From: an uncultured Eubacterium sp.
Lineage (GTDB): Bacteria; Bacillota; Clostridia; Lachnospirales; Lachnospiraceae
Reading direction: 5' to 3'
Length of the DNA stretch: 64,000 nt
Assembly: GCA_900552795.1 (NCBI GenBank)
Contig: USBB01000007.1
Location: 1 to 64,000 of the forward strand
Positions 16,926-23,047 of the stretch are shown here, piece by piece. Below the pieces are notes generated by a model. That model had not been told where the DNA came from, did not search any database, and saw only the letters and a program-made list of their open reading frames with translations. Every line of letters starts with the position of its first letter. The stretch's first letter is position 1. A program made the translations under genes and the position numbers.

Positions 16926-18013
16926 TGTTGAAAAGAATTAGGGGCATTCATCCGTTATTTTATATGCCATTAGCATTTCTAGCATTCCCCGTTTTAGGGG
17001 CATTCTTTTTTGATTACCCAACTTGGACACTTGGGATAACTTTTCTGTTTTTACTAAGCTATTTATTTCTCACACATTTTGAAGAAAATATCCTAACAAA
17101 CCTTTGCTGGATTTTTATGCTACTTTATGTTGTTTATATGACAATTTATGTAGATGGTGGCATGATGTGGTTTACCTTTTATTTTAATAGTTTGCTAGTT
17201 TTTCGATTTCAAGATAATTACACTTCCTTTCGATTTCTCGCCTATGATTTAGCAATGCTGTTTATGATTATTTCTGGTGTCAGTTTGGCAGATGACTTAT
17301 CGTCACAAGTAATGATTTTTTTGGTTCCTGTTGTTAATTATGGCATTTTAGTTTATTGGATGGATGATCGAAAAAATGAAATTCAACGAAAAGCAATCAT
17401 GGAAAAGAATCGCACCATTAATCTTTTATTGGCTGAAAATGAGCGAAACCGTATTGGGCGTGATTTGCATGATACTTTGGGGCACGTTTTTGCGGCAATG
17501 ACCTTAAAAACAGAATTAGCACTCAAGCAATTAGAAAAAGAAAAATATGACCTTGTCAAAAAAGAGTTGGAAGAATTGAATCAAACCAGTCGTTCTTCCA
17601 TGCATGATGTCAGAAACATTATCAATAATCTCAAATTCAGAACGGTGAGCGAAGAAATTGAGCATTTGAATGAGTTTTTTGCCATGACAGATATTGATTA
17701 TCAGCTGCAAAATGATTTGAATGTGGAAGCCATGGCACCCTTGATGCAGTCGAGTATCGGTATGATTTTGCGTGAATTAAGCAATAACGTCATCAAGCAC
17801 AGCCAAGCGCAAACTTGCCGTATTCACCTTTTTGAAAACCAAGAAAAATTAGTGATGACAATTACAGATGATGGAGTTGGTTTTGACGACTTAACAGGAA
17901 ATGAATTAAAATCCATTCGTGACCGTTTGCTGTTGGTCAAGGGAGATGTGGAGATTTTATCCCAAGCTAAACCAACCATGATTCAAGTTAGTATCAGTTC
18001 AAAGGAGAATTAA
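16922..18013 (+). CDS. Sensor histidine kinase, DesK/YvfT type
   Basis: A 363-residue kinase with five or six N-terminal membrane spans (about 12-145), a HisKA_3 phosphoacceptor region with His in GRDLHDTLGHVFAAM, and a HATPase domain with ELSNNVIKHS and TDDGVGF. DesK-type kinases sense membrane or envelope state through short-loop membrane domains. It overlaps the permease stop and lies one base before the regulator gene, so it is likely to sense a signal linked to the ABC transporter. Confidence 0.93.
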   Translation: MMLKRIRGIHPLFYMPLAFLAFPVLGAFFFDYPTWTLGITFLFLLSYLFLTHFEENILTNLCWIFMLLYVVYMTIYVDGGMMWFTFYFNSLLVFRFQDNYTSFRFLAYDLAMLFMIISGVSLADDLSSQVMIFLVPVVNYGILVYWMDDRKNEIQRKAIMEKNRTINLLLAENERNRIGRDLHDTLGHVFAAMTLKTELALKQLEKEKYDLVKKELEELNQTSRSSMHDVRNIINNLKFRTVSEEIEHLNEFFAMTDIDYQLQNDLNVEAMAPLMQSSIGMILRELSNNVIKHSQAQTCRIHLFENQEKLVMTITDDGVGFDDLTGNELKSIRDRLLLVKGDVEILSQAKPTMIQVSISSKEN

Positions 18014-18014
18014 G

Positions 18015-18611
18015 ATGAAATTGTTAGTTGCCGAGGACCAATCCATGTTGCGAGACGCGCTGTGCCAATTGCTTCTTATGGAAGATGATGTCGATGAGAT
18101 TTTGCAAGCAGGAGATGGCGCGCAAGCTATTGGCATATTGCAAGTGGAAAATGTTGATGTGGCTATCCTTGATGTGGAAATGCCGAAAAAATCTGGTCTG
18201 GATGTTTTGGAATGGATTCGAAAACACAAGGAAATGAAAGTGATTATTGTGACCACGTTTAAGCGCGTGGGCTATTTTGAACGAGCCGTTAAGGCAGGTG
18301 TTGACGCTTATGTCCTAAAAGATCGCTCAACATCAGAACTCATGACGACCATTCACACGGTGCTTGCAGGGAAAAAGGAATACTCACCAGAGCTCATGGA
18401 AACCATGATGACCCAAGATAACCCACTTAGCCAACAAGAAAAACGCATATTACAATTAATATCACTTGGCAAAACAAACCAAGAAATCGCTGATACCCTT
18501 TACCTCTCAAACGGAACTGTCCGAAATTACATCTCATCTATCCTTAACAAATTATCCGCCAACAACCGCGTAGAAGCCGCAAGAATCGCCGAAGAACACG
18601 GATGGGTGTAA
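18015..18611 (+). CDS. NarL/DesR-type response regulator
   Basis: A 198-residue regulator with a receiver domain (acidic pocket ED at the N-terminus, phosphoacceptor Asp in AILDVEMP, Lys in YVLKDRS) and a C-terminal LuxR-type helix-turn-helix (KTNQEIADTLYLSNGTVRNY). It is the partner of the kinase upstream and may bind the palindromes at 15,216 to control its own operon. This is the last clearly streptococcal gene before the composition changes. Confidence 0.94.
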   Translation: MKLLVAEDQSMLRDALCQLLLMEDDVDEILQAGDGAQAIGILQVENVDVAILDVEMPKKSGLDVLEWIRKHKEMKVIIVTTFKRVGYFERAVKAGVDAYVLKDRSTSELMTTIHTVLAGKKEYSPELMETMMTQDNPLSQQEKRILQLISLGKTNQEIADTLYLSNGTVRNYISSILNKLSANNRVEAARIAEEHGWV

Positions 18612-18809
18612 GGGGAAATTTTTTTCTAGCTGAAAGCAACTGCTTGGCAATGTAATATTTGTTAATAAAAACGCATTCTTAAAAAAGTTGACACCGTGTG
18701 TACTTTTTGTTTCTGAGATGAGGTGTTAGAAAATTCATCTCAAATTATATATGTCTTTTTGACTATCTTTTTATATCCTCTTAAATGTCCGAAAAGCTTT
18801 ATTTTATAG
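18612..18809. other. Non-coding gap at the left edge of the mobile remnant
   Basis: I see no gene. It contains a perfect 8-bp hairpin (TGAGATGA at 18,714 with TCATCTCA at 18,735), and a 9-bp inverted repeat AAATGTCCG (18,783-18,791) / CGGACATTT (18,816-18,824) that straddles its right edge. The left end of the mobile element is probably here, but I could not define an attachment site. Confidence 0.5.
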
Positions 18810-19184
18810 GATATACGGACATTTTTACTTGAACTGTCATCGGGAGAATGGAAATATCTCAATCAGGCTGAAAAAGAAGTCTGTCAGTTTTTAAGAACAG
18901 AGGAACGTCTAAATACAGAATTGAAGCGCTGACACTATGATAACTTCTTTGACAGCGAGAAAGAATGGTTGGAATATGAGTTAGAAAAGTTACGAGAATA
19001 TATTACAGACGATATTAACGAGAAAAGTATTGTAGTGTCCGACCTTTACCCAATCAAAGAATTTATCCAACATTTGAAGTTTCAAAAACTGTTAGACTGC
19101 TATGATGATTTATACAGTATGGATATGTTTTGGGAAAGCATAGAAGGACATAAATATAGGACACCTTATCAAGTCGTGAAATGA
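18810..19184 (+). pseudogene. Nonsense-interrupted mobile-element gene of unknown function
   Basis: One reading frame is open from 18,810 to 19,184 except for a TGA at 18,930-18,932 that splits LNTELKR from HYDNFFDSEKEW. There is no start codon upstream of the N-terminal part. A TTG at 18,969 could restart the C-terminal 71 residues (ending HKYRTPYQVVK). The charged helical character (GEWKYLNQAEKEVCQFLRTE) fits an accessory protein of a conjugative element, but I do not recognise it. Confidence 0.6.
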
Positions 19185-19267
19185 TGAATCCGAACTCGAA
19201 AGAGGATATGGAACTGTTATCGAAATTACCGTGGGTAACGGGTAAATTTGATGATAATGACGAGTAA
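19181..19267 (+). CDS. 28-residue acidic peptide overlapping the previous frame
   Basis: ATG at 19,181 overlaps the stop of the preceding frame (ATGA), the signature of translational coupling. The product is MMNPNSKEDMELLSKLPWVT followed by GKFDDNDE. It may be a real small gene of the element or the remainder of one. No function is assigned. Confidence 0.4.
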   Translation: MMNPNSKEDMELLSKLPWVTGKFDDNDE

Positions 19268-19300
19268 CCTTTTTCCTTTTGCATGGAAGATACAGCAAAC

Positions 19301-19366
19301 AAAAAGCCCAGTAAAGAGTGCAAAGCACCACCAATGGTGGCAAGGCTCTTGACAGGGCTTTTTCTT
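19301..19366 (+). terminator. Long hairpin with T-run, possible terminator or transfer-region structure
   Basis: AAAAAGCCC and GGGCTTTTT bracket an inner CACCACCAATGGTGG hairpin and an AGAG/CTCTT pairing, ending in TTTTTC. It follows the small coupled orf and could end that transcript. Stacked inverted repeats like this also occur near transfer origins. Confidence 0.5.
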
Positions 19367-19503
19367 TTCTGTGGAGGGTAATCAAGAGGAAGAAAAGATA
19401 AAATTTGATTTGTGGTAAATCGGATAATATCAATGAAATTGTCACGGTACAAGTTTGGGCTATATAAGGAATAGCAACTGGAAGATTGTTGGATAAAAGA
19501 AAA

Positions 19504-19535
19504 AGGCTTGCAGTTCTGTATTGATTTGCAAGCCT
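19504..19535 (-). terminator. Intrinsic terminator of the element's TetR gene
   Basis: AGGCTTGCA and TGCAAGCCT form a perfect 9-bp stem. On the minus strand it is followed by TTTTTCTTTT, eight bases after the TetR stop codon. Confidence 0.85.
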
Positions 19536-19542
19536 AAATATA

Positions 19543-20100
19543 TTATTTATACTTCTGGAAAATCCCGACTAATAAAGTATCTATCGCTTCAGCTAATTCA
19601 AATCTAACTTTATCTGAGGCAGAAAAAGCGTTTCCTAATTGCAAAGTTGTATAACCGTGAATTATTCCAGTAAGCATATTTAATATTTCAAGTGTTTTGT
19701 CTTTGTTAAGACTGCACGATTGGATAAGAGTAGTTAATAATGAAAGATAGTTGTTAAAAATGGTTGCTGTTTCCTCTGTTCCGTGCCACACAGCCCATTG
19801 AATTGTTTCATAAACTCCGGGGTGTTCAATCATATAGTTTAGGTATTCGATAGAAACTAACTTAATTGCTTCTTTCCCTATTTTTCCAACGGCAATTTTC
19901 ATCATTCTTTCATTCATGTCACGCATACCATTATGAGCAACTTCTAAAAGAAGATTATCTAAACTTTCTATGTGATTATATAAAGATGGTGTACGAATGT
20001 TTAATTTTTGAGCAACAGCTTTTAACGAAACGTTATTTAATCCTTTTTCATCTGCTAAGTCTGATGTTGCTTTTATTACTGCTTCTTTAGTGGTTTTCAT
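19543..20100 (-). CDS. TetR family regulator of the adjacent hydrolase
   Basis: A 185-residue TetR protein with the N-terminal helix-turn-helix VSLKAVAQKLNIRTPSLYNH and a C-terminal domain of the WHG/TetR_C type (around EHPGVYETIQWAVWHG). ATG at 20,100 is chosen because TGAGGTG lies seven bases upstream; the earlier ATG is part of that site. It is divergent from the hydrolase gene at 20,278, and the shared region has three copies of a 15-bp palindrome, so it probably represses both genes. Confidence 0.9.
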   Translation of the reverse strand: MKTTKEAVIKATSDLADEKGLNNVSLKAVAQKLNIRTPSLYNHIESLDNLLLEVAHNGMRDMNERMMKIAVGKIGKEAIKLVSIEYLNYMIEHPGVYETIQWAVWHGTEETATIFNNYLSLLTTLIQSCSLNKDKTLEILNMLTGIIHGYTTLQLGNAFSASDKVRFELAEAIDTLLVGIFQKYK

Positions 20101-20143
20101 AGTTATGCACCTCATTCAAAATATCATACAAACACAATTCTAG

Positions 20144-20156
20144 CTAATTGAATTAG
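20144..20156. promoter_or_regulatory. TetR operator-like palindrome O1
   Basis: CTAATT-G-AATTAG is a perfect 6-bp inverted repeat around one base, 43 bases upstream of the TetR start and matching the core of O2. Confidence 0.75.
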
Positions 20157-20194
20157 TGTAGTCAATAACACAATTAGAAAATTATGATTATTTA

Positions 20195-20223
20195 TTGACT
20201 TTCCTACAAAAACATTTTAAAAT
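20195..20223 (+). promoter_or_regulatory. Promoter of the hydrolase gene
   Basis: TTGACT (20,195-20,200) and TAAAAT (20,218-20,223) are separated by 17 bases. The -10 directly abuts operator O2, so repressor binding would block it. Confidence 0.75.
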
Positions 20224-20259
20224 ACTAATTGAATTAGTTAAATAACTATTTGAAGTAGT
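20224..20259. promoter_or_regulatory. TetR operator-like palindromes O2 and O3
   Basis: ACTAATT-G-AATTAGT (20,224-20,238) is a perfect 7-bp inverted repeat around one base. ACTATTT-G-AAGTAGT (20,245-20,259) is a related copy with 6 of 7 pairs. The two are exactly 21 bp apart, two helical turns, which favours cooperative binding on one face. Confidence 0.78.
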
Positions 20260-20277
20260 ATTTTGAGGAGTGATTAT

Positions 20278-20973
20278 ATGTGTACAAGATTTGTTTACAA
20301 TGGTATAGATAAAATTGTTGGTTTTAATTTTGATATTGACCTTTCTGTATGGGAGCATACTGTAATTACCGAAGAAAATAGATTTTATATTGGTATTAAA
20401 ATGCCTGACGGTATGTATCATTCATTTCATGGGATAAATAAAAATGGTAATGTAGGAACACTTCTTTATGTTCATGGTAATGAAAATGCAAGGTATATAG
20501 AAAGCGAGGATTGTATTACAATATCTGAATTAACAGAAAAATTCATTAAGGCAGAGATTTCTTTTGATAAAGCCTTGGACATTGTTAAAAAGAAAAAAAT
20601 TATTTATGCACCAGATGCTACTATGCAAGCTATGCTTTCTGATAAAAAAGGACGAGTTTTAATTATTGAACCCGGAATTGGGTATAGATATGAACAAGAA
20701 AATTTTTCACTTATTACAAATTATTCTATTCTAAAACCAGATATAACAAAGCCGTACATTGTTTCTGGGGATACAAGATACGAAGTGGCTAAAGAGTTAT
20801 TGGCAGGATATGATAAAGATTTTTCAGTAAATGACGCATTTAAAGTATTAAAATCTGTTTCTCAAAAAGACTTGTGGGCAACTAGGGTTTCATTTGTATA
20901 TTCTACAGAAAAAAATAAAGTTTATTATGTCTTGAACAATGATTTTAGTAATGTATTTGAATTTCAGTTTTAA
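20278..20973 (+). CDS. Choloylglycine hydrolase / penicillin V acylase family enzyme (Ntn hydrolase)
   Basis: A 231-residue protein. ATG at 20,278 (AGGAG seven bases upstream) gives MCTRF, so Cys2 becomes the N-terminal nucleophile after Met removal, as this family requires. Asp19 in GFNFD, Asn148 in ITNYS and Arg203 in ATRVSFVY match the family's active-site pattern. The usual Arg of GRN(F/L)D is Phe16, and the protein is about 80-100 residues shorter than bile salt hydrolases (about 320), so the substrate is probably different: a linear amide such as an N-acyl amino acid, acyl-homoserine lactone or penicillin-like amide. Cytoplasmic, no signal peptide. Confidence 0.75.
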   Translation: MCTRFVYNGIDKIVGFNFDIDLSVWEHTVITEENRFYIGIKMPDGMYHSFHGINKNGNVGTLLYVHGNENARYIESEDCITISELTEKFIKAEISFDKALDIVKKKKIIYAPDATMQAMLSDKKGRVLIIEPGIGYRYEQENFSLITNYSILKPDITKPYIVSGDTRYEVAKELLAGYDKDFSVNDAFKVLKSVSQKDLWATRVSFVYSTEKNKVYYVLNNDFSNVFEFQF

Positions 20974-21018
20974 TACTAATGAATTTATAAATTTGCAATT
21001 ATGATAAGAAAGGTTATT

Positions 21019-21111
21019 ATGATAGGACTAAAAAAGCAAGATATAAAAGCATTGAAAGTAACTGCTGTGGAAAGTTTTAGGAATAATCTTATACGATTAT
21101 GCACTACCTAA
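21019..21111 (+). CDS. 30-residue peptide or truncated gene start
   Basis: ATG with AAGAAAGG upstream opens a frame reading MIGLKKQDIKALKVTAVESF and ending RNNLIRLCTT. It lies directly after the hydrolase and before a terminator. It may be the start of a lost gene. Coding status is uncertain. Confidence 0.3.
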   Translation: MIGLKKQDIKALKVTAVESFRNNLIRLCTT

Positions 21112-21149
21112 CAGCATTTTATCAACAACTAAATATTTTACAATATTAA

Positions 21150-21187
21150 AAGTTCGTACAGACGGTATATTTTGTACGGACTTTTTT
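21150..21187 (+). terminator. Intrinsic terminator after the hydrolase unit
   Basis: AGTTCGTAC pairs with GTACGGACT (one G-U pair) and is followed by TTTTTT. It lies just before the sigma-like gene, as in Tn916-type elements. Confidence 0.8.
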
Positions 21188-21271
21188 CTTGTTCTTCTTT
21201 TTGTATTTTCCAAAGATATAGACGGTATCTCCGTTTATATATTTCAGCGTATGCGGAAAGGAGGTGAGATT

Positions 21272-21691
21272 ATGAACCCATCTTCTTTCGAGCATATCGT
21301 TAGAATACAGTTTAATGCTTTGATGATGACTGTTATTAAATGCACAGTAAAAAACAGAAACAGACAGTTTGCAAGACGTTCTAAGCGTGAAGTTTTATTC
21401 TGTGAATTATCAGATACGAAAAATGTTGAATGTGTAACTAAGGATAACTATTCTTGTGATTACATTTCGTTTGAAGTCTTGAATTTTACAATTCAAATAT
21501 CAAATGAGAAACTTGCTGTTGCTTTATATAAGTTATCGAATAAAGAGCGTGATGTAATTCTATTACGCTATTTTCAAAGTATGAGCGACCAAGAAATAGC
21601 CGAATTATATCATGTATCACGTTCTGCTATTTATCGCAGAAGAAGTAACGGATTGAAGAAACTAAAAACAGTATTGAAAGAAAGGAATTGA
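21272..21691 (+). CDS. Tn916 Orf7-like sigma-70 family protein
   Basis: A 139-residue protein whose C-terminus is a sigma region-4 helix-turn-helix (LSNKERDVILLRYFQSMSDQ and EIAELYHVSRSAIYRRRSNG). Such proteins regulate conjugation genes in Tn916-family elements. ATG at 21,272 has AGGAGGTG six bases upstream. It is followed four bases later by the orf8 homologue, the conserved pair of these elements. The excisionase and integrase that should come next are missing. Confidence 0.85.
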   Translation: MNPSSFEHIVRIQFNALMMTVIKCTVKNRNRQFARRSKREVLFCELSDTKNVECVTKDNYSCDYISFEVLNFTIQISNEKLAVALYKLSNKERDVILLRYFQSMSDQEIAELYHVSRSAIYRRRSNGLKKLKTVLKERN

Positions 21692-21695
21692 ACCA

Positions 21696-21935
21696 ATGAA
21701 AAAAGAATATGGCTACCCTACATTAAAAGTAATATGTCAAGCGTCTGCTGGAAATGAAACTGCCATAAGAGAGATTTTGAAGTTTTATGACGCTTATATA
21801 TGTAAATTATGCTTGCGTCCGTTTTACCACTCTGAAAGTGGTAAAATCATTATGCAGGTTGATGAAGAATTAAAAGGTCAAATCCATACAGAAATGATGA
21901 AAGCAATCTTGAAATTTGAAATCAGAGTAAAATAA
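21696..21935 (+). CDS. Tn916 Orf8-like helix-turn-helix protein
   Basis: A 79-residue protein of the conjugative-element Orf8 family, with the typical ICQASAGNETAIREILKFYD start and DEELKGQIHTEMMKAILKFE end. It resembles a sigma region-2-like domain and acts with the Orf7 protein in element regulation, as far as known. GAAAGGAA precedes the ATG. Length and order match the family. Confidence 0.85.
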   Translation: MKKEYGYPTLKVICQASAGNETAIREILKFYDAYICKLCLRPFYHSESGKIIMQVDEELKGQIHTEMMKAILKFEIRVK

Positions 21936-21957
21936 TCATACTACATGAATGAAAAAC

Positions 21958-21999
21958 GGGAGATACACAGATATTTGTGCTATCTCCCATGTTGTTTTT
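21958..21999 (+). terminator. Intrinsic terminator after the orf7-orf8 pair
   Basis: GGGAGATA and TATCTCCC form an 8-bp stem whose loop folds further (CACA/TGTG), followed by a T-rich tail (GTTGTTTTTG). Confidence 0.7.
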
Positions 22000-22022
22000 G
22001 TGTCATATCAAGGCTCATTCAA

Positions 22023-22044
22023 TCGTGGTAAATTCGTGGTAAAA
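22023..22044. repeat. Tandem 11-bp direct repeats, possible integrase arm sites
   Basis: TCGTGGTAAAT (22,023-22,033) and TCGTGGTAAAA (22,034-22,044) are adjacent direct repeats. Tn916-type elements carry short integrase arm-binding repeats close to their ends. A 12-bp imperfect hairpin (CTATACTTCAAA..., 22,056-22,083) follows. The right end of the element is probably between here and 22,200. Confidence 0.5.
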
Positions 22045-22099
22045 TGAATAGTTTTCTATACTTCAAAATGTTTGAAAGTATAGTGTTTATGCGGATAAT

Positions 22100-22233
22100 C
22101 AAAAATCAGATATAAAATTTATCATTAAATTCTTAAATCAAAAAGACAACTGCCAGGTATAAATAATTGCCAGGTCCTAAATGCCTACAAAAGAAAAAGA
22201 CAATCAATTTTATTTCTTTGTTATTCTAATAAC
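22100..22233. other. Junction zone between mobile remnant and clostridial DNA
   Basis: I find no gene. Two direct copies of TGCCAGGT (in AACTGCCAGGTAT and AATTGCCAGGTCC, about 22,148-22,176) stand out. Upstream of this zone the sequence is element-like; downstream it is clostridial in gene content. Confidence 0.4.
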
Positions 22234-22264
22234 ATGTTAATACCTGAACCTAACTTTAGGTCAA
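22234..22264 (-). promoter_or_regulatory. MerR-type promoter pointing left with no gene behind it
   Basis: On the minus strand TTGACC (22,264-22,259) and TAACAT (22,239-22,234) are 19 bases apart. The operator ACCTAA-CT-TTAGGT (22,248-22,261) is a perfect 6-bp palindrome. This is the layout of a promoter activated by the divergent MerR protein at 22,304. Reading leftward one meets only the junction zone, so its target appears lost. Confidence 0.65.
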
Positions 22265-22303
22265 GTATTTTTTGTGAATTATCTGTTATAAAGGGAGATT
22301 TTT

Positions 22304-22702
22304 ATGTATACAATCGGTCAGATTTCAAAGATGTTTGATTTACCTGTTTCAACACTCAGATATTACGATAAAGAAGGCCTTTTCCCTAATATGGAACGAA
22401 CATCCGGTATTCGTAAATTTTCAGAATCCGAAATAGAAGCTCTTCATGTAATTGAATGTCTCAAGAAAACCGGTATGGAAATCAAGGATATAAAACAGTT
22501 TATGGACTGGTGTGCTGAAGGTCCTTCTACTTATTCCAACCGAAAAAAACTCTTTGAGGATAGAAAGAAAGCCCTTGAAGAACAACTTCAAGAGCTTGAA
22601 AAAAATATGGCAATGATTAACTTCAAATGTTGGTATTATGAACAAGCTATTTCTGATGGTAACGAAGAACACCTTAATAAAATTTTTCCTGTTATTCCTT
22701 AA
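22304..22702 (+). CDS. MerR family transcriptional regulator
   Basis: A 132-residue MerR-type activator: winged helix-turn-helix (IGQISKMFDLPVSTLRYYDK, then EGLFPNMERTSGIRKFSESE), coiled-coil dimerisation helix (about 75-115) and a short C-terminal effector end. It has the AdhR/YhdM-like length rather than the Cys pattern of metal sensors. AAAGGGAG precedes the ATG. Its probable binding site is the palindrome at 22,248. Its stop overlaps the convergent lipoprotein gene by 11 bases. Confidence 0.92.
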   Translation: MYTIGQISKMFDLPVSTLRYYDKEGLFPNMERTSGIRKFSESEIEALHVIECLKKTGMEIKDIKQFMDWCAEGPSTYSNRKKLFEDRKKALEEQLQELEKNMAMINFKCWYYEQAISDGNEEHLNKIFPVIP

Positions 22703-23033
22703 CAAAGGTAACACTCTTCCCGTTTTCAGTCAGCGTAAGCTTCTTTTTTTCTAAAGAATATGTATAAGAAGTTTCTTCCTTTGTGCCAAATATTTCTCTG
22801 CTTATTTTAATTTTATCTCCATCCAAAGTATAAGTCAGACTTATGGCAATTTCCTCTCCTAATGAAACAACACCGGTGCCATCCTCGTTAAAAACATATA
22901 CTGTATCAGTTCCGTCCTCTGATTTCCATGTTCCCGGCAAAGTTTCTTTGCCAGCACAGCCTGTAAGCAATATAGAAGTTATTAAAAGCACGACACTCAT
23001 AGCAGCAAGAAACACTTTTTTTACACAACGCAT
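22692..23033 (-). CDS. Small lipoprotein
   Basis: A 113-residue protein with a lipoprotein signal (hydrophobic stretch then LLTGC, Cys at about residue 26) and a compact beta-rich domain (LPGTWKSEDGTDTVYVFNED..., LTLTENGKSVTF), similar to the lipocalin-like DUF5640-type domains of clostridial lipoproteins. ATG at 23,033 follows GGAGGG; the upstream ATG does not. It should be anchored on the outer face of the membrane. It follows murF by 15 bases and may be cotranscribed. Function unknown. Confidence 0.8.
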   Translation of the reverse strand: MRCVKKVFLAAMSVVLLITSILLTGCAGKETLPGTWKSEDGTDTVYVFNEDGTGVVSLGEEIAISLTYTLDGDKIKISREIFGTKEETSYTYSLEKKKLTLTENGKSVTFVKE

Positions 23034-23047
23034 ACAAATCCCTCCAA

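Larger units (their letters stand above)
18810..22090. mobile_element. Remnant of a Tn916-family-like conjugative element, lacking int and xis
   Basis: The segment carries, in the Tn916 order, a sigma-like orf7 homologue and an orf8 homologue, preceded by a regulator/enzyme pair and decayed orfs. In intact elements xis and int follow; here the sequence goes straight to two tandem 11-bp repeats resembling integrase arm sites and then into clostridial DNA. Both ends are approximate. The flanks differ in organism type, so the remnant is either a scar or the place where two genomes were joined in assembly. Confidence 0.6.

Noticed and set aside
1..18611. Large horizontal transfer of streptococcal core genes into a clostridium
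   Set aside because: The segment has many essential house-keeping genes in normal streptococcal order; a chimeric contig at a shared mobile element explains this with fewer assumptions, though only reads can settle it.
22023..22044. CRISPR-like array
   Set aside because: There are only two adjacent 11-bp copies with no spacers and no cas genes.
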